A stretch of DNA of 64,000 nucleotides from NCBI GenBank assembly GCA_947177165.1, contig CAMWTP010000018.1, positions 1 through 64,000 on the forward strand. Direction: 5' to 3'. How positions within the stretch are numbered: the first letter of the stretch is position 1; every line of letters begins with the position of its first letter. The translations under genes were made by a program, and so were the position numbers. Of this stretch, positions 1-8,260 are shown piece after piece. The notes beneath the pieces are model-generated. The model was not told the origin of the DNA, searched no databases, and saw only the letters and a list, made by a program, of their open reading frames with translations. The DNA comes from an uncultured Lachnospiraceae bacterium (GTDB taxonomy: Bacteria; Bacillota; Clostridia; Lachnospirales; Lachnospiraceae).

Positions 1-51
1 TAATATGAAGAAGAAGTTCTATTTTTATGGAAGATAATCTAACGAATAATA

Positions 52-993
52 CTATCTCGCTCCTTTATCGTAAGGTATGCCCTCAGCCTTGGGCGCCCTT
101 GATTTCCCGGAGACAAATACAAGAACGACTAATGAAATAATATAAGGAAGCATATTATATATCGCGCTCGGAATCTTGAGCGCCACAAGCGCATCAAATC
201 CCATATAGACATTGGAAAGCGCGCGAAACATTCCAAACAACAGGGCTGTGAGTCCAATATTGACCGGACGCCACTGTCCGAAAATCATAACCGCCAGAGC
301 CAGGAATCCAAATCCGGCCACACCGTTCTCGAACTTCCATTCGCTGACACCCGCTGTGATGTAGACAAGACCGCCAAGACCTCCAAGTCCGCCTGATATC
401 AGAACACCTGCACAGCGCATCTTATAGACATTGATTCCCACGGAATCCGCCGCCTGAGGATGCTCACCACAGGCACAGAGGCGCAGCCCGAATTTTGTCT
501 TGTACAGTACGATATAAGAAGCAATCAGCACCAGCAGTGCAATCAGCATAAACCAGTTAAACTCAAAGGAACCAATATTCACGAGAAACGACTTCTTTGC
601 CTGCCTATACACAACCGTCGAAGATACGTTATCCACACTCTCTGCGGTGTTGATCGCTCTTACGAGCACTACTGCAACCGCTGGCCCAAGAAGATTAAGT
701 GCCGTTCCGACAAGTGTCTGGTCAGCGCTGAATTTGATCGCTGCGATTCCAAGCAGCATTGAGAAAATCATACCGCTTATGACACTCGCGAGCACAACAA
801 GCAAAATGACAACGACAGCCGGCATTCCAGCCGGAATGTACTTCATGGTAAGCGCCCCGCCAAGCGCTCCTATGACCATGATGCCTTCAAGTCCGATATT
901 GATGACACCGCCGTGCTCCGAAAAACACCCGCCAAGTGCCACAAGTGTCAGAACGGAAGCAAATATGAATGTATACTGAATCAGCAACAGCAT
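52..993 (-). CDS. Nucleoside ABC transporter permease (YufQ/NupQ-like)
   Basis: Integral membrane permease of 313 residues, probably the second permease of a BMP-family nucleoside (purine) importer. Many hydrophobic helices fill the chain, and the segment EHGGVINIGLEGIM near the N terminus is the loop typical of the BPD_transp_2 permeases (family knowledge). It is the last gene of a four-gene operon: its ATG shares one base with the stop codon of the other permease (TAATG), which implies translational coupling. Its stop lies 51 bases from the window edge and no terminator is visible there. Sugar (RbsC-type) permeases belong to the same superfamily; the neighbouring BMP lipoprotein and purine genes favour nucleosides. 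Confidence 0.88.
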   Translation of the reverse strand: MLLLIQYTFIFASVLTLVALGGCFSEHGGVINIGLEGIMVIGALGGALTMKYIPAGMPAVVVILLVVLASVISGMIFSMLLGIAAIKFSADQTLVGTALNLLGPAVAVVLVRAINTAESVDNVSSTVVYRQAKKSFLVNIGSFEFNWFMLIALLVLIASYIVLYKTKFGLRLCACGEHPQAADSVGINVYKMRCAGVLISGGLGGLGGLVYITAGVSEWKFENGVAGFGFLALAVMIFGQWRPVNIGLTALLFGMFRALSNVYMGFDALVALKIPSAIYNMLPYIISLVVLVFVSGKSRAPKAEGIPYDKGAR

Positions 994-2126
994 TACTTTG
1001 CGCCCCCTTTCTTCCCATCCCTTTTATCCAGATATCTGTTCAGACGAAGCTTGAAGAAAAATACAAAACCACACAAGTAAATGATAAATGCGGAAATCAG
1101 ATCTGAAATCTGTGAGCAGTACATTGTCTTATCCACATAGGTTCCACCGCTGGTGATATGCTGGATAAAATAGGAGGCAAAAATCGCCCCGATCGGATTC
1201 GAACCGCCGAGAAAGGCCGCCGCAATCCCGTTAAAGCCCATCGCGGGAACGGATGTCTGCTGCACCATCCACTGCTCAATGCCAGTCAGATAAAAAATTC
1301 CCGCACCAAGCCCTGCAAGTCCGCCGGCAATCATCATTGTCAGTATAATATTCCTCTTCTCACGCATACCGCAGTATTTCGCCGCATTTTTGTTCAAGCC
1401 TGTGGCCTTCAGCTCATAGCCAAATTTTGTCTTTTCCAGCAGAATCCATATGACCACTGCCACAATGACAGCCAGCAGCAGTCCAACCGTGACGAATTCA
1501 TTTTTGGAAAACAGTTTGTCCAATCCCATGTTTGGCAGCAGTGCACTCTTGTTCGTGCTCGAAAGCGGTTTGGTATACGGCGTTGTCTGCTCCTTCACAG
1601 TTGTCAGTAGCATATTCACAGCATAGAGCCCGATCCAGTTGAGCATGATACAGGAAATCACTTCATTTACATTGAAATACGCCTTCAGCGCACCGGAAAC
1701 TGCCCCGACAAGTGCTGCCGCGGCAATTGCAGCAAGCAGGCACAGATACCATGGCATACCGAATTTCAATCCGCAGTACAGACAGGCTCCCGCACCAATC
1801 ACATACTGTCCTGCCGCGCCAATGTTAAACAGCCCCACTTTCCACGCAAACAGCACAGACAGGGCACACATCAGCAGCGCGGATGCCTTTACCAGCGTCG
1901 TGCCGAAATATTTCGTTGCAACCGCCGCACTTGGATAATACAGGAAGTTCTTCAGGATCGCGATAATCGCTTTTCCAGCCCCTTGCGGATTGATAATCCG
2001 CAGCACGAAATACCCAATCAAAAGGCCTATGGCAATGCAGATCAGTGACCCAAGAATGGTCTGAAAGCCGCTGTTTCTGATACATTTATTCAGAAAACTG
2101 CCTTCTCTTTGCTGTTCATTTTTCAT
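993..2126 (-). CDS. Nucleoside ABC transporter permease (YufP/NupP-like)
   Basis: Membrane permease of 377 residues and partner of the downstream permease, with which it probably forms a heterodimeric channel for nucleosides. The N terminus is a short basic cytoplasmic tail followed by a hydrophobic helix from about residue 22; a series of helices follows, with the family motif region GLFNIGAAGQYVIGAG near residue 100. The start is set by AAGGAGG seven bases upstream, and the ATG overlaps the end of the ATPase gene (ATGA), so the two are coupled. The order ATPase, permease, permease is that of the B. subtilis yufNOPQ operon (established knowledge). Confidence 0.88.
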   Translation of the reverse strand: MKNEQQREGSFLNKCIRNSGFQTILGSLICIAIGLLIGYFVLRIINPQGAGKAIIAILKNFLYYPSAAVATKYFGTTLVKASALLMCALSVLFAWKVGLFNIGAAGQYVIGAGACLYCGLKFGMPWYLCLLAAIAAAALVGAVSGALKAYFNVNEVISCIMLNWIGLYAVNMLLTTVKEQTTPYTKPLSSTNKSALLPNMGLDKLFSKNEFVTVGLLLAVIVAVVIWILLEKTKFGYELKATGLNKNAAKYCGMREKRNIILTMMIAGGLAGLGAGIFYLTGIEQWMVQQTSVPAMGFNGIAAAFLGGSNPIGAIFASYFIQHITSGGTYVDKTMYCSQISDLISAFIIYLCGFVFFFKLRLNRYLDKRDGKKGGAK

Positions 2127-3667
2127 CCCGCCGCCTCCTTTCCATTCGACCTTTTAGCGCCTGCCATGTAGAGTCCAAGCTCCTCGACAGACACTTTCTT
2201 AGGGTCAAATTCTCCTACAATCTCTCCTTCGTACATCACAAGAATCCTGTCTGAGACATTCATAACCTCATCGAGCTCCAGACTAATCAGCAAAACACCT
2301 TTTCCGGCATCTCTCTGTGCCACCAGCTGCTTGTGAATATACTCAATCGCTCCTACATCAAGTCCTCTTGTCGGCTGCACAGCGATCAAAAGCTCAGGGT
2401 TCTTGTCAATCTCACGGGCAATAATCGCCTTCTGCTGGTTGCCCCCGGACATGGAGCGGGCCTTCGTGACTGCACCCTGTCCTGATCGCACATCATACTG
2501 CTCGATCAAACCATTCGCATACTGTCGGATTTCTTTTCGTCTCAAGAAACTAAATTTATTGGTAAACTGAGGTTCGAAGTATCTCTGCAAAACAATATTA
2601 TCCTCAAGAGAGTAATCCAGAACAAGCCCATGCTTATGCCTGTCCTCGGGAATGTGGCTCATGCCCAGAGTCAGACGCTTGCGAATCGGCATATGTGTGA
2701 TATCCGTACCATTCATCGTAATTGTGCCGCTTTTTAGCGGTTCCAGGCCTGACAGACCATACACAAACTCTGTCTGTCCATTCCCGTCAATGCCCGCAAT
2801 GCAGACAATCTCACCCCTGTGCACCTGAAGGGATACGTTGTTCACGGCGATGTTTTGATGCCGTTTTGATGCTACAGTCATCCCCTTGATATCCAGAACG
2901 ACATCCTTGGGCTTAGAAGGCTTCTTCTCCACGACAAAATTCACATCCCGCCCCACCATCATGGCAGAAAGCTTTTCAGGCGTTGTGTCCTTAACTGTCA
3001 CTGTGCCAATGTATTTGCCTTTTCTCAGAACGCTGCACCGGTCTGCCACCTGCATAATCTCAGAAAGCTTGTGTGTGATAAACAAAATACTCTTGCCCTC
3101 CGCCGCAAGATTTTTCATGATAGTCAGAAGCTCCCTGATCTCCTGCGGTGTCAGCACTGCAGTCGGCTCATCAAAAATCAGGATATCATTGTCGCGGTAA
3201 AGCATTTTCAGGATTTCTGTTCTCTGCTGCATGCCTACCGTGATATCTTCGATGATGGCATCGGGATCCACCAATAGACCATATTTCCCAGACAGGGCAA
3301 CTACTTTCCTGCGCGCCTCATCTTTCTGAAGCAGCCCGCCTTTCGTAGTCTCAACCCCCAAAATAATGTTGTCTAAGACAGAAAAACACTCTACAAGCTT
3401 GAAATGCTGGTGAACCATACCAATTCCCAAAGCGTTGGCGTCGTTCGGGTCATTGATCATCACGCGCTTCCCGTCCTTGTGAATCTCACCTTCCTCCGGT
3501 TGATACAGCCCAAAAAGCACGCTCATGAGTGTCGATTTGCCTGCTCCATTCTCTCCAAGCAGCGCATGTATCTCACCCTTTTTCAGCTGCAGTGTGATAT
3601 TGTCATTTGCTATGATGCCTGGAAACTTTTTTGTGATATGCAGCATCTCAATCGCATACTCAGCCAT
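2123..3667 (-). CDS. Nucleoside ABC transporter double ATP-binding protein (YufO/NupO-like)
   Basis: Cytoplasmic ATPase of 514 residues with two tandem nucleotide-binding domains, as in the RbsA/YufO class. The first domain has Walker A GENGAGKST near residue 38 and FDEPTAVLTPQE as Walker B. The second has a degenerate P-loop (GIDGNGQTE) and signature MSGGNQQK, the asymmetry usual for this class. It energises the two permeases encoded just downstream. The start is supported by GGGAGGT eight bases upstream. It follows the BMP lipoprotein gene after about 100 bases that hold a hairpin terminator, so it is probably expressed at a lower level than the binding protein. Confidence 0.92.
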   Translation of the reverse strand: MAEYAIEMLHITKKFPGIIANDNITLQLKKGEIHALLGENGAGKSTLMSVLFGLYQPEEGEIHKDGKRVMINDPNDANALGIGMVHQHFKLVECFSVLDNIILGVETTKGGLLQKDEARRKVVALSGKYGLLVDPDAIIEDITVGMQQRTEILKMLYRDNDILIFDEPTAVLTPQEIRELLTIMKNLAAEGKSILFITHKLSEIMQVADRCSVLRKGKYIGTVTVKDTTPEKLSAMMVGRDVNFVVEKKPSKPKDVVLDIKGMTVASKRHQNIAVNNVSLQVHRGEIVCIAGIDGNGQTEFVYGLSGLEPLKSGTITMNGTDITHMPIRKRLTLGMSHIPEDRHKHGLVLDYSLEDNIVLQRYFEPQFTNKFSFLRRKEIRQYANGLIEQYDVRSGQGAVTKARSMSGGNQQKAIIAREIDKNPELLIAVQPTRGLDVGAIEYIHKQLVAQRDAGKGVLLISLELDEVMNVSDRILVMYEGEIVGEFDPKKVSVEELGLYMAGAKRSNGKEAAG

Positions 3668-3708
3668 CCTATACGACCTCCCTTCATGTAATAAAACTGT
3701 ACTTATGA

Positions 3709-3736
3709 AAAAAGGGAGTTGAACTGCTCCCTTTTT
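3709..3736 (-). terminator. Partial terminator between the BMP lipoprotein and ATPase genes
   Basis: On the minus strand a ten-base-pair stem (AAAAAGGGAG with CTCCCTTTTT) closes an eight-base loop and ends in a run of T, the form of an intrinsic terminator. It sits just after the lipoprotein stop codon and before the ribosome site of the ATPase gene. Such intercistronic terminators commonly let binding proteins be made in excess over the membrane parts; that role is inferred here. Confidence 0.75.
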
Positions 3737-3769
3737 ACAATCTGAAAATCAAAGTACGCCGCAAGCTCT

Positions 3770-5050
3770 TTACTTAATGCTACCGTAGTCTGTCACTTTG
3801 ACGGTTGTTGACGGCATTACTGAAATATCGCCGGATACTGTGATCTCGCCACTGTACATCGCCTTTACAAGTGCACGGTAGTCATCTTCTGTAAATGTAT
3901 CGCACCATTGAGTAGTCTTGATTGGCAGCTGTACATAATTCTCCTCAGGATTCTCTGATACAAGGCCAAGATTTTCGATCTTTCCTACATAATCGTTCCA
4001 CTTTCCGTCCCTGATATCATTGAGAACACTGTTGACTGTCGCAGAAAGCCCTTTCATTGCCGATGTAACTGTCATACCCTCTCCATAGTCGGCATCGATA
4101 ACTGGCTGCTGGTCAGAATCAACACCGATTATCTTTCCTCCAACTTTACCTGCTGCCTCTGCAGCCGATGTGAAGATTGCGCCTCCGCAGGCAAACACAA
4201 CTTCAACATTCTTTGTTCCATACCATGTATCCATAGCACTTGTGATATCAGCATCACCATAGAACTGTCCAGCGCATACGTACTCAACTTCGACTTCATC
4301 CGCAATCCCGAGCTCTGTCGCTGCTGCGTCAATTCCCTGTACATAGCCATATCCGAAACGCGTAACTGCCGGAGCGGACATACCGCCAAGGAATCCAAGA
4401 TGCTTATAGCCTGCTTTCACTGCCGCATAACCTGCCATATACCCGGAAAGTTCCTCCTGATATGTACAACAGTAGACATTGTCTTGATTGTAATAGTCTG
4501 TCACTGTATAATCTGCTGGATTGTAAGTATATCCTTCTCCTACACCCTCCTCGCAGATATCGCCAGCGCCAACGTCAAGTGCCACAAATTTGACATCTGG
4601 ATACATGTCTGACTGTGAGACAACCGTTGCCGCAAACATATATCCCGGCATAACAATGACATTTGCACCACCAGCTACTGCCTGGTCAACGCTTGCGTTC
4701 CTGGCCTCGTCAGAATCGCTGTCAGGCTTGTAGTACGTAAACGGCACACTATTTGCCTCTGCCCAGCTCTTGCAGGATTCATAAGTCGTCTGGTTAAAGC
4801 TCTGGTCTGTGATATCGTCTGAGTCTGTGATCATTGCGATATTCATGTCAGACACCGCTGCCTCGGATCCCTCTGTCCCAGCCGCCTGTGAACCGGCATT
4901 TTCCGTACCATCTGCATCTGCGTTGGAGCTGTCCGCGCTGGAATTGCCCGTGTCCGCATTATTCGTATCAGTGTATCCGTCCGAACCGCACGCTGCCAGT
5001 GATACCACCATAGCAACAGCCAGCATGAGTGACAATGCTTTCTTCTTCAT
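3770..5050 (-). CDS. BMP-family nucleoside-binding lipoprotein
   Basis: Extracellular substrate-binding lipoprotein of 426 residues for the nucleoside importer encoded downstream. A signal peptide (MKKKALSLMLAV...) ends in a lipobox SLAAC with the lipidated Cys at residue 21. A Ser/Asn/Asp-rich linker to about residue 65 precedes the periplasmic-binding-protein-like BMP domain. The chosen ATG lies seven or so bases after AGGAGG; an in-frame start eight codons upstream lacks such a site. A promoter (TTGCTC, 17 bases, TATAGT) lies at 5119-5091. A small palindrome AACACTATGTGTT at 5070-5082 in the leader could be an operator. Purine nucleosides are the likely ligand because purA and other purine genes lie upstream. 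Confidence 0.9.
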   Translation of the reverse strand: MKKKALSLMLAVAMVVSLAACGSDGYTDTNNADTGNSSADSSNADADGTENAGSQAAGTEGSEAAVSDMNIAMITDSDDITDQSFNQTTYESCKSWAEANSVPFTYYKPDSDSDEARNASVDQAVAGGANVIVMPGYMFAATVVSQSDMYPDVKFVALDVGAGDICEEGVGEGYTYNPADYTVTDYYNQDNVYCCTYQEELSGYMAGYAAVKAGYKHLGFLGGMSAPAVTRFGYGYVQGIDAAATELGIADEVEVEYVCAGQFYGDADITSAMDTWYGTKNVEVVFACGGAIFTSAAEAAGKVGGKIIGVDSDQQPVIDADYGEGMTVTSAMKGLSATVNSVLNDIRDGKWNDYVGKIENLGLVSENPEENYVQLPIKTTQWCDTFTEDDYRALVKAMYSGEITVSGDISVMPSTTVKVTDYGSIK

Positions 5051-5090
5051 AAAATTTTTCCTCCTGGTCAACACTATGTGTTACATGCTA

Positions 5091-5119
5091 ACTATAACAT
5101 AAATACTATAAATGAGCAA
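5091..5119 (-). promoter_or_regulatory. Promoter of the nucleoside transporter operon
   Basis: Minus-strand -35 TTGCTC (5119-5114) and -10 TATAGT (5096-5091) with a 17-base spacer, about 40 bases before the lipoprotein start. The -35 hexamer is the outer end of the palindromic element at 5114-5276, so an insertion may have created or changed this promoter. Confidence 0.6.
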
Positions 5120-5276
5120 ATTTGAAATTGAGAAAAAGCCTTTCCCCTGCTCGTCGCGTGCCCCATGCGCCGCCTTAGCGGCATCTTTCCTATGCATGGG
5201 CTGTGCATGGAAAAGCCAAAGGATGGCACTGCGCTTTCCTTTGGCTTTGGCTTCTTATTTCTTCAATTTGCTCTTT
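5114..5276. mobile_element. MITE-like palindromic element between purA and the BMP gene
   Basis: The stretch begins GAGCAAATTTGAAATTGAG and ends with a near inverted copy (CTTCAATTTGCTC plus TTT). Inside are nested hairpins: GCCGCCTTAGCGGC, and GCCAAAGGA facing TCCTTTGGC. The 8-mer CTATAAAT flanks both sides in direct orientation (5106-5113 and 5277-5284), as a target duplication would. It has no coding capacity. The right arm encodes the last residues and stop of purA and the left end forms the -35 of the downstream promoter. It may instead be an elaborate transcription terminator; the AT-rich flanks make the direct repeat less decisive. Confidence 0.42.
5212..5248 (-). terminator. Hairpin after purA
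   Basis: On the minus strand, about 10 bases after the purA stop, a stem of 12 pairs (AAAGCCAAAGGA with TCCTTTGGCTTT) is followed by a short T-rich tail (TTTTCC). It is a plausible purA terminator although the U tract is short. It lies inside the larger palindromic element described at 5114-5276. Confidence 0.5.
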
Positions 5277-6547
5277 CTATAAATAATATCATCTCTCGCC
5301 GGCCCATTGCTCACGAGTGTAATCGGATAACCGATCTGCTCCTCGATAAACTCCACATATCTGCGGCAGTTCTCCGGGAGCTCCTCGTAATTTCTGATAC
5401 CTCTGATGTCGGTCTTCCATCCGGGAAGCGTCGTGAACACTGGCTTAGCCTTCTCCAGCTTCGCAGTGACAGGGAACAGCGTCGTAACCTCCCCGTCAAT
5501 CTCATATCCTGTACATACAGGAATCTCGTCGAGATACCCAAGCACATCAAGCACGGTAAAGCAGACATCCGTCGTTCCCTGCAGACGGCAGCCATACTTG
5601 GAGGCCACACAGTCGAACCATCCCATACGTCTCGGACGTCCTGTCGTAGCACCGTACTCTCCGCCATCCCCGCCGCGGCGTCTGAGCTCATCAGCCTCGT
5701 CTCCGAATATCTCTGATACAAACGCGCCTGCGCCGACCGCTGATGAATAAGCCTTACATACCGTATAGATTTCCCTGATCTCATAAGGCGGTATTCCCGC
5801 ACCGATCGCACCGTAAGCCGCAAGTGTCGATGAGGATGTCACCATCGGATAAATGCCGTGATCCGGGTCTTTTAACGTTCCAAGCTGGCCTTCCAGAAGA
5901 ATATTCTTTCCAGCCTTCAATGCCTCATCAAGGTATGCGGAGACATCACATACATAAGGCTTGATCATATCCCTGTATTCATGCAGCGTCTCAAGCAGCT
6001 CTGCGGGAACAATTGCAGGCTTGTGATACAAATGTTCTAATATTACATTTTTCTGTTCCACCACACGCCCGATTTTCTCTTTCAGGAGCTCCTCATCAAA
6101 AAGCTCACTCACCTGGAAACCGACTTTTGCATATTTATCTGAATAGAACGGAGCAATGCCTGACTTGGTGGAACCAAACGACTTTCCACCCAGACGCTCC
6201 TCCTCGTACTGGTCAAACAATACATGATACGGCATCACGATCTGTGCCCTGTCTGATACCAGAATCCTGGGCATCGGCACATTTCTGTCCGTGATCGACT
6301 TGATCTCATTCATCAATATCGGAATATCCAGCGCCACACCATTGCCGATAATGCTTGTCGTATGATTATAAAATACGCCTGAAGGCAGGGTGTGAAGTGC
6401 AAACTTGCCGTAATTGTTCACAATCGTGTGTCCTGCATTTGCACCGCCCTGAAAACGGATAACAATATCTGCCTCGCGCGCGAGCATATCGGTAATCTTA
6501 CCTTTTCCCTCGTCGCCCCAATTAGCTCCTACTACTGCTTTTACCAT
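5255..6547 (-). CDS. purA: Adenylosuccinate synthetase
   Basis: Cytoplasmic enzyme joining IMP and aspartate with GTP to give adenylosuccinate, the first committed step to AMP. The 430-residue product has the usual length. It opens with the family motif GANWGDEGKGK at residues 6-16 (GTP loop), followed by QGGANAGHT, and carries GATTGRPRRMGWFD and VSNGPARDD later. The start is the ATG seven bases after GGAGG; an ATG two codons upstream touches the ribosome site. The last residues (KSKLKK) lie within the palindromic element, so the C terminus may have been altered by insertion. It has its own promoter and a structured leader of about 150 bases. Confidence 0.96.
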   Translation of the reverse strand: MVKAVVGANWGDEGKGKITDMLAREADIVIRFQGGANAGHTIVNNYGKFALHTLPSGVFYNHTTSIIGNGVALDIPILMNEIKSITDRNVPMPRILVSDRAQIVMPYHVLFDQYEEERLGGKSFGSTKSGIAPFYSDKYAKVGFQVSELFDEELLKEKIGRVVEQKNVILEHLYHKPAIVPAELLETLHEYRDMIKPYVCDVSAYLDEALKAGKNILLEGQLGTLKDPDHGIYPMVTSSSTLAAYGAIGAGIPPYEIREIYTVCKAYSSAVGAGAFVSEIFGDEADELRRRGGDGGEYGATTGRPRRMGWFDCVASKYGCRLQGTTDVCFTVLDVLGYLDEIPVCTGYEIDGEVTTLFPVTAKLEKAKPVFTTLPGWKTDIRGIRNYEELPENCRRYVEFIEEQIGYPITLVSNGPARDDIIYRKSKLKK

Positions 6548-6593
6548 TGACATACCTCCGGTTCTCTTTACTTCACTGTAGATTCCTGTACGC

Positions 6594-6684
6594 GGAGAAT
6601 ACCCGCACTCCGGGCGTTCTCCTGTGTGATAAAAGTCTGCTGCACAGATTTTTATCACACTTCCCGTCATATCGGCGCAGCCGA
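6594..6684 (-). promoter_or_regulatory. Structured 5' leader of purA
   Basis: Between the purA promoter and start codon the minus-strand RNA can form three hairpins in series: TCGGC/GCCGA (6684-6672); a 16-pair stem built on GTGTGATAAAA facing TTTTATCACAC (6660-6624); and GGAGAA/TTCTCC with inner CCCG/CGGG (6622-6594). No T-run terminator follows any of them, and the sequence does not match a purine, PRPP or ppGpp riboswitch consensus that I recognise. It could be a regulatory leader, an operator pair or a small palindromic repeat. Confidence 0.45.
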
Positions 6685-6703
6685 CACAAACAATCCGCTA
6701 ATT

Positions 6704-6732
6704 ATCATACAACTTTTTAACAAATAAGTAAA
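6704..6732 (-). promoter_or_regulatory. Promoter of purA
   Basis: Minus-strand TTTACT (6732-6727), 17-base spacer, TATGAT (6709-6704). It begins 19 bases after the purB stop codon, so purA can be transcribed separately from purC-purF-purB. Confidence 0.6.
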
Positions 6733-6750
6733 GAATAATTATACATTTAT

Positions 6751-8202
6751 TTAGACATTTATTTCCGCCCTGAGTCCAAGCTCTGACTGGTTTTCCTCGA
6801 GCACCGGCCTGACCACTTTGCTGAGGAAATTATCAACCTGTACCGGAGATCTGCCCACATACTTAGACGGGTCCATCGCCGCCTGAAGCTGTTCCAGCGT
6901 CAGATTGAACTCGGGATCGGCAGCGATCAGCTCCAGAAGGTTGTTATCCTTTCCCTCCACCTTGACATTCTTCCCGGCTTCCATGGAAAGCGTCCTGATC
7001 TTCTCGTGAAGCTCCTGTCTGTTTCCGCCGTTCTTGACGGCATCCATCATGATATTCTCTGTCGCCATAAACGGAAGCTCTGCCATCAGATGCTTGGTGA
7101 TCACTTTGTCATAGACCACAAGTCCGTCAACCACATTAAGACACAGGTCAAGAATCCCATCAATTGCAAGAAATCCTTCAGGGATCGATAGTCTCTTGTT
7201 CGCCGAGTCGTCAAGCGTCCTCTCAAACCACTGTGTCGCGGAAGTAATTGCAGGATTTAATGCATCAACCATCACATAGCGGGACAGCGATGCAATCCGT
7301 TCCGAGCGCATCGGATTGCGCTTGTACGCCATCGCAGAGGAACCAATCTGGTTTTTCTCAAAGGGCTCCTCCACCTCTTTTAAGTGCTGTAATAACCGGA
7401 TATCATTTGACATCTTGTGCGCACTTGCCGCAATCCCCGCGAGAATATTCGCCACTCTGGTATCCACCTTTCTGGAATACGTCTGTCCTGACACGGCATA
7501 GCACTCCTTGAAGCCCATCTTGGCCGCGATCATCGGATCAATCTTGTCAATCGTCTCCTGGTCGCCGTCAAACAGTTCCAAAAAGCTTGCCTGCGTGCCT
7601 GTCGTCCCCTTGGAACCAAGCAGTTTCAGGCTTCCCATTACATATTCCAGGTCTTCGAGATCCATCAGAAATTCCTGCATCCAGAGCGTAGCGCGCTTTC
7701 CTACCGTGGTTGGCTGCGCCGGCTGGAAATGTGTGAAGGCAAGCGTCGGCAGACTCTTGTACTTCTCGGCAAACTTTGCAAGCTCATCAATCACATTCAC
7801 CAGCTTCCTGTGCACAAGCTTCAGCGCCTCATTCATCACGATAATATCCGTGTTGTCCCCCACATAGCAGGAGGTTGCCCCCAGATGAATGATGCCTGCC
7901 GCCTTCGGACACTGCTGCCCGTAAGCATACACATGACTCATCACGTCATGGCGGACAAGCTTTTCACGCTCCCTTGCCACCTCGTAATTGATATCCTCCG
8001 CATGTGCCCTCAGCTCGTCGATCTGCTCCTGTGAGATGACTGGCTTGCCGTTCTCACTCAGTCCCAGCTCCATCTCTGTCTCCGCCAGGGCAATCCAGAG
8101 CCGCCTCCATGTGCGGAACTTCATATCCTGTGAAAAAATGTACTGCATCTCCTTGCTGGCATAGCGCTCAGAAAGGGGGCTTGTATATCTGTCTGTACTC
8201 AT
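6751..8202 (-). CDS. purB: Adenylosuccinate lyase
   Basis: Cytoplasmic lyase acting twice in purine synthesis: it splits SAICAR to AICAR plus fumarate and adenylosuccinate to AMP plus fumarate. The 483-residue product carries the fumarase/aspartase superfamily signature GSSAMAYKRNP near residue 290, and HLGATSCYVGDNTD and THFQPAQPTTVGKR earlier, which hold active-site His and Thr residues (family knowledge). The start (MSTDRYTSPL) is preceded by AAGGAG at seven bases; the frame stays open 25 codons upstream but without a ribosome site. It is the third gene of purC-purF-purB, 58 bases after purF. Confidence 0.96.
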   Translation of the reverse strand: MSTDRYTSPLSERYASKEMQYIFSQDMKFRTWRRLWIALAETEMELGLSENGKPVISQEQIDELRAHAEDINYEVAREREKLVRHDVMSHVYAYGQQCPKAAGIIHLGATSCYVGDNTDIIVMNEALKLVHRKLVNVIDELAKFAEKYKSLPTLAFTHFQPAQPTTVGKRATLWMQEFLMDLEDLEYVMGSLKLLGSKGTTGTQASFLELFDGDQETIDKIDPMIAAKMGFKECYAVSGQTYSRKVDTRVANILAGIAASAHKMSNDIRLLQHLKEVEEPFEKNQIGSSAMAYKRNPMRSERIASLSRYVMVDALNPAITSATQWFERTLDDSANKRLSIPEGFLAIDGILDLCLNVVDGLVVYDKVITKHLMAELPFMATENIMMDAVKNGGNRQELHEKIRTLSMEAGKNVKVEGKDNNLLELIAADPEFNLTLEQLQAAMDPSKYVGRSPVQVDNFLSKVVRPVLEENQSELGLRAEINV

Positions 8203-8260
8203 ATTCTTCTCCTTATTTTTCAACCATGCAGGAAAATTTCCTTCATCCCTGCTCCAGAAT

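Noticed and set aside
52-5050. A sugar ABC transporter
   Set aside because: The lipoprotein is of the BMP type rather than RbsB, and purine genes lie alongside; nucleosides are the better guess.
5165-5716. Plus-strand frame across the purA end
   Set aside because: It runs through the palindromic element and antisense to purA, so it is not a gene.
6554-6700. A purine or PRPP riboswitch before purA
   Set aside because: The conserved loop and core sequences of those riboswitches could not be found; only generic hairpins are visible.
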